A stretch of 64,000 bases of DNA from Gemmatimonas sp. UBA7669 (lineage in GTDB: Bacteria > Gemmatimonadota > Gemmatimonadetes > Gemmatimonadales > Gemmatimonadaceae): positions 186,001 through 250,000 of the forward strand of contig NZ_DLHL01000011.1 in the NCBI RefSeq assembly GCF_002483225.1, in the 5' to 3' direction. The notes beneath the pieces are model-generated. The model did not search any database, had not been told where the DNA came from, and saw only the letters and a list, made by a program, of their open reading frames with translations. The translations under genes were made by a program, and so were the position numbers. This document shows, one piece after another, positions 61,437 to 64,000 of this stretch; position 1 is the first letter of the stretch; each line of letters opens with the position of its first letter.

Positions 61437-62324
61437 CTAGCGCCCGCGTACCACCTCGCGCACGCAGTCCACAAAGGCCTCGGCCACCGCGCTGCGCTGC
61501 GCCCCACGTCGCCACACGGCCACGATCTCGCGGTGCAGCGTGTGGTCTGCGAGCGGCACGTACGCGCACTGCGGTGTGTTGTGCCGAGCGGCAGCCATGG
61601 CCGGCACAATGGACAGCCCCACCTCCGCACCCACCAACTCGAGCACGGTAGCCAGTTGCGCGCTGCGGCACACCACCGACGGCAGCACCTGCTGACGGCT
61701 GCAGAAGCCGGCCACCTGTTCGCCCAGACAGTGCGCCGGGTCGAGTGTCACCGCCGGCGTATCGCGCAGCTGGGCCAGCGTGATGCGCCCCGCGCGCGCG
61801 GCCGGATGCGATGCCGGCACCGCCACCACCAGCGCGTCGCTGCCCAGTGACTCGATCGCGACATGCTCAAACGGATAGGGCTGCGCCGCGATGAGCACAT
61901 CGAGCTCGCCCTCGTGCAGCAGGCGCGCCAACACGGCGCTGTAGTCTTCTCGCAGCTCCACGCGAGTCGCCGCATTGCGCACCTGCATGCGCCGGAGGGC
62001 GGCCGGCAACACATAGGGCGCCACCGTCGGAATGGCGCCCACGCGCAGCGTATCAGGGCCGTCCAGACCCTCCCGCCGCACCGCGTCCTCCGTCTCGCGC
62101 AGCTCGTCGAGCAGACGCCGGGCCCGCGGATACAGCGCACGCCCGGCATCCGTCAACGTCACGCCACGCCCATGGCGATCGAAGAGTTCGACGCCAAGGT
62201 GCCGTTCGAGGCGCTGGATCTGGGCCGTCAGCGATGGCTGCGACAGACCCAGTTGGGAGGCGGCACGGCTCAGAGCACCGGAGTCGGCCGTTTCGAGGAA
62301 GGCGCGCAGAAGTGTGCTGTCCAT
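61437..62324 (-). CDS. oxyR: OxyR-type LysR regulator
   Basis: 295 residues, the LysR norm. The N-terminal helix-turn-helix (LLRAFLETADSGALSRAASQ, LGLSQPSLTAQIQRLE) is followed by the effector domain. The redox pair falls at Cys199 and Cys208 (HCLGEQVAGFC), the same spacing and, by count, the same numbering as the E. coli OxyR disulphide, with a matching local sequence. It therefore senses peroxide. It is divergent from katG and shares an operator with it, so it probably autoregulates and activates katG. The start lacks a Shine-Dalgarno and lies close to an AT-rich region, so translation may be near-leaderless. Confidence 0.95.
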   Translation of the reverse strand: MDSTLLRAFLETADSGALSRAASQLGLSQPSLTAQIQRLERHLGVELFDRHGRGVTLTDAGRALYPRARRLLDELRETEDAVRREGLDGPDTLRVGAIPTVAPYVLPAALRRMQVRNAATRVELREDYSAVLARLLHEGELDVLIAAQPYPFEHVAIESLGSDALVVAVPASHPAARAGRITLAQLRDTPAVTLDPAHCLGEQVAGFCSRQQVLPSVVCRSAQLATVLELVGAEVGLSIVPAMAAARHNTPQCAYVPLADHTLHREIVAVWRRGAQRSAVAEAFVDCVREVVRGR

Positions 62325-62337
62325 ACCAGATAAAGCT

Positions 62338-62374
62338 ATAGCAATTATCTATGACAAATATAGACCAAAGCCCA
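62338..62374. promoter_or_regulatory. OxyR operator between oxyR and katG
   Basis: ATAG (62338-62341), 7 nt, CTAT (62349-62352), 7 nt, ATAG (62360-62363), 7 nt, then a degenerate fourth element (CCCA). This is the known tandem ATAG-N7-CTAT OxyR layout, with three of four tetrads perfect. Confidence 0.85.
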
Positions 62375-62403
62375 TTGCTGACTATGGCTGGAATCCCTAA
62401 CGT
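62375..62403 (+). promoter_or_regulatory. candidate katG promoter abutting the OxyR operator
   Basis: TTGCTG (62375-62380), 17 nt, TAACGT (62398-62403). The -35 directly abuts the operator, as expected for OxyR-activated genes. The -10 is a weak match. Confidence 0.5.
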
Positions 62404-62482
62404 TCAACGGCTGACCCGGTCCATGGACCGGCCCCCCTATTTCTGCAGGACCCATCCACGCAGCACGTACGGAGACGGACCG

Positions 62483-64000
62483 ATGGAAGGACACAAGAGC
62501 GAAACCGGTGGCAAGTGCCCCGTGATGCATGGCCATGGCGCGCCGGCGCGCGCGACCTCCATGGCGGGTCGCGGTAACCGCGACTGGTGGCCCAACGCGC
62601 TCAACCTCGGCATTCTGCGTCAGCACTCGTCACTGTCGAATCCCCTGCCCGGTTTTTCGTACCGCGAGGCGCTCAAGGATCTCGACGTCGAGGCGCTCAA
62701 GGCCGATCTGGTGCAGCTCCAGACGGACTCCAAGGACTGGTGGCCGGCCGACTACGGGCACTATGGCCCGTTCTTCGTGCGCATGGCCTGGCACAGCGCG
62801 GGCACGTATCGCACGGCCGACGGCCGCGGCGGCGCCGGCAGTGGCACGCAGCGTTTTGCGCCGCTCAACAGCTGGCCGGACAACGGCAATCTCGACAAGG
62901 CCCGCCGTCTCCTGTGGCCCATCAAGCAGAAGTACGGCAACAAGATTTCGTGGGCGGATCTGATGATCCTTGCCGCCGACGTGGGCATGGAAACGATGGG
63001 ATTCAAGCCCTTCGGCTTCGGCTTCGGTCGTGAGGATGTCTGGGAGCCCGAGCAGGACATTTATTGGGGCAGCGAGGGCGAGTGGCTCGCCACCAGCGAG
63101 AAGGAAAACAGCCGCTACTCCGGTGACCGCGAGCTCGAGAACCCGCTGGCCGCCGTGCAGATGGGCCTCATCTACGTGAACCCTGAAGGTCCCGACGGCA
63201 AGCCCGACCCGATGGCCTCGGCGCGCGACATTCGCGAGACGTTTGCGCGCATGGCCATGAACGACGAGGAGACGGTGGCCCTTGTGGCCGGCGGTCACAC
63301 CTTCGGCAAGATGCACGGTGCCGGTGACACGGCGCTCGTTGGCCCCGAGCCCGAAGGCGCCCCCATTGAAGCCATGGGCTTCGGGTGGCTCAACAGCTTC
63401 GGCAGCGGCAAGGGTGAGCACACCACCACGTCGGGTCTCGAAGGCGCGTGGACACCCAACCCCATCAAGTGGGACAACGGCTACTTCGACACGCTCTTCG
63501 GCTTTGAGTGGGAGCTCACCAAGAGTCCGGCCGGCGCGCACATCTGGGAGCCCACCGACAAGGAGGCCTCGCTCGTTGTGCCGGACGCGCACGTGCCGGG
63601 CAAGAAGGTGCGGCCCGCCATGTCCACGGCCGACATCGCACTGCGCACCGACCCCAAGTATCTCGAGATCTCCAAGCGTTTCCACGCCAACCCGCAGGAA
63701 TTCCACGACGCCTTTGCGCGCGCGTGGTTCAAGCTCACGCACCGTGACATGGGCCCGAAGGCCCGCTACCTCGGCCCGCTCGTGCCGCAGGAAGACCTGC
63801 TGTGGCAGGACCCGATTCCGGCCGTGAATCACCCGCTCATCGACGCGCAGGACATCGATGCGCTCAAGAGCAAGATTCTGGCCTCGGGTCTGTCCATCTC
63901 GCACCTCGTGTACGTGGCGTGGTCAGCGGCGTCCACCTTCCGCGGCTCCGACAAGCGCGGGGGCGCCAATGGTGCGCGCATCCGTCTCAATCCGGCGCGC
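62483..64000 (+). CDS. katG: catalase-peroxidase KatG, 3'-truncated by window edge
   Basis: 506 codons are visible of an expected ~730-740; the gene runs out of the window. The N-terminal haem domain has distal RMAWH (Arg100, Trp103, His104), the GLIYVNPEG Tyr231 and Met257 of RMAM, which together form the Met-Tyr-Trp adduct of bifunctional enzymes, and the proximal His272 in GGHTFGKMHG. All catalytic residues are present. It removes hydrogen peroxide in the cytoplasm or periplasm. The N-terminus lacks an obvious signal peptide. The ATG has GGAG about nine bases upstream. Control by the divergent OxyR is supported by the operator. Confidence 0.97.
   Translation, partial: MEGHKSETGGKCPVMHGHGAPARATSMAGRGNRDWWPNALNLGILRQHSSLSNPLPGFSYREALKDLDVEALKADLVQLQTDSKDWWPADYGHYGPFFVRMAWHSAGTYRTADGRGGAGSGTQRFAPLNSWPDNGNLDKARRLLWPIKQKYGNKISWADLMILAADVGMETMGFKPFGFGFGREDVWEPEQDIYWGSEGEWLATSEKENSRYSGDRELENPLAAVQMGLIYVNPEGPDGKPDPMASARDIRETFARMAMNDEETVALVAGGHTFGKMHGAGDTALVGPEPEGAPIEAMGFGWLNSFGSGKGEHTTTSGLEGAWTPNPIKWDNGYFDTLFGFEWELTKSPAGAHIWEPTDKEASLVVPDAHVPGKKVRPAMSTADIALRTDPKYLEISKRFHANPQEFHDAFARAWFKLTHRDMGPKARYLGPLVPQEDLLWQDPIPAVNHPLIDAQDIDALKSKILASGLSISHLVYVAWSAASTFRGSDKRGGANGARIRLNPAR

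Overview
The window is GC-rich bacterial chromosome, about 64 kb and densely packed with genes on both strands. Several features together suggest a Gram-negative member of the Gemmatimonadota (Gemmatimonas-like): Oar-type TonB-dependent receptors, a large exported VPS10/BNR protein, a PEP-CTERM protein, TPR-linked Ser/Thr kinases, ECF sigma/anti-sigma pairs, an exported tricorn-type protease and many lipoproteins. This assignment is inferred from gene content; there is no rRNA marker in the window. I saw no tRNA, rRNA, CRISPR array, prophage or intact insertion sequence.

Layout. 1-4.5 kb: a truncated unknown gene, a pirin, a tandem pair of DUF481 outer-membrane proteins and a PEP-CTERM protein. 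4.7-14 kb: an ECF sigma/anti-sigma pair converges on a minus-strand run of a VPS10/BNR protein, a serine hydrolase, a DUF808 membrane protein and an exported TPR-CHAT protease. 14-21.7 kb: VanZ, a lipoprotein endonuclease/exonuclease/phosphatase, a secreted esterase-like protein, a plug-only TonB protein, YccF, an exported HExxH protein and DinB. 21.7-29.2 kb: a lipoprotein endonuclease I converges on a coupled operon of two OB-fold lipoproteins and an Oar-like receptor. This looks like a surface nucleic-acid acquisition locus. A long inverted repeat with a G-quadruplex-capable loop sits between the two.

29-36.7 kb: a peptidoglycan amidase, a DUF4199/membrane LuxR/CsaA run, a DUF4287-DUF5655 protein, a second ECF sigma/membrane protein/DUF4097 operon, YceI and an intradiol-dioxygenase-like protein. 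36.7-41 kb: a MoaD-like Gly-Gly carrier is translationally overlapped with a cytoplasmic BNR propeller, divergent from a MoeB-rhodanese E1-like enzyme; ankyrin and DUF1801 genes follow. 41-48.4 kb: DUF4159, a small lipoprotein, a giant beta-helix lipoprotein and a kinase-TPR protein. 48.3-57.3 kb: a minus-strand block of GNAT, DUF1697, a 7TM/zinc-ribbon-like protein, two membrane proteins (one resembling oxidase subunit I), DinB, an ABC-F ATPase, a lipoprotein, a membrane Ser/Thr kinase and an alpha/beta hydrolase. 57.5-64 kb: an exported tricorn protease, a second DUF4287-DUF5655 protein, and divergent oxyR and katG sharing a clear OxyR operator. katG runs off the window.

Many genes are joined by 4-nt stop/start overlaps, which indicates translational coupling. 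Five convergent pairs overlap at their 3' ends. Most start choices rest on Shine-Dalgarno spacing or on where a signal peptide begins. Functions rest on motif recognition by eye, without database searches.
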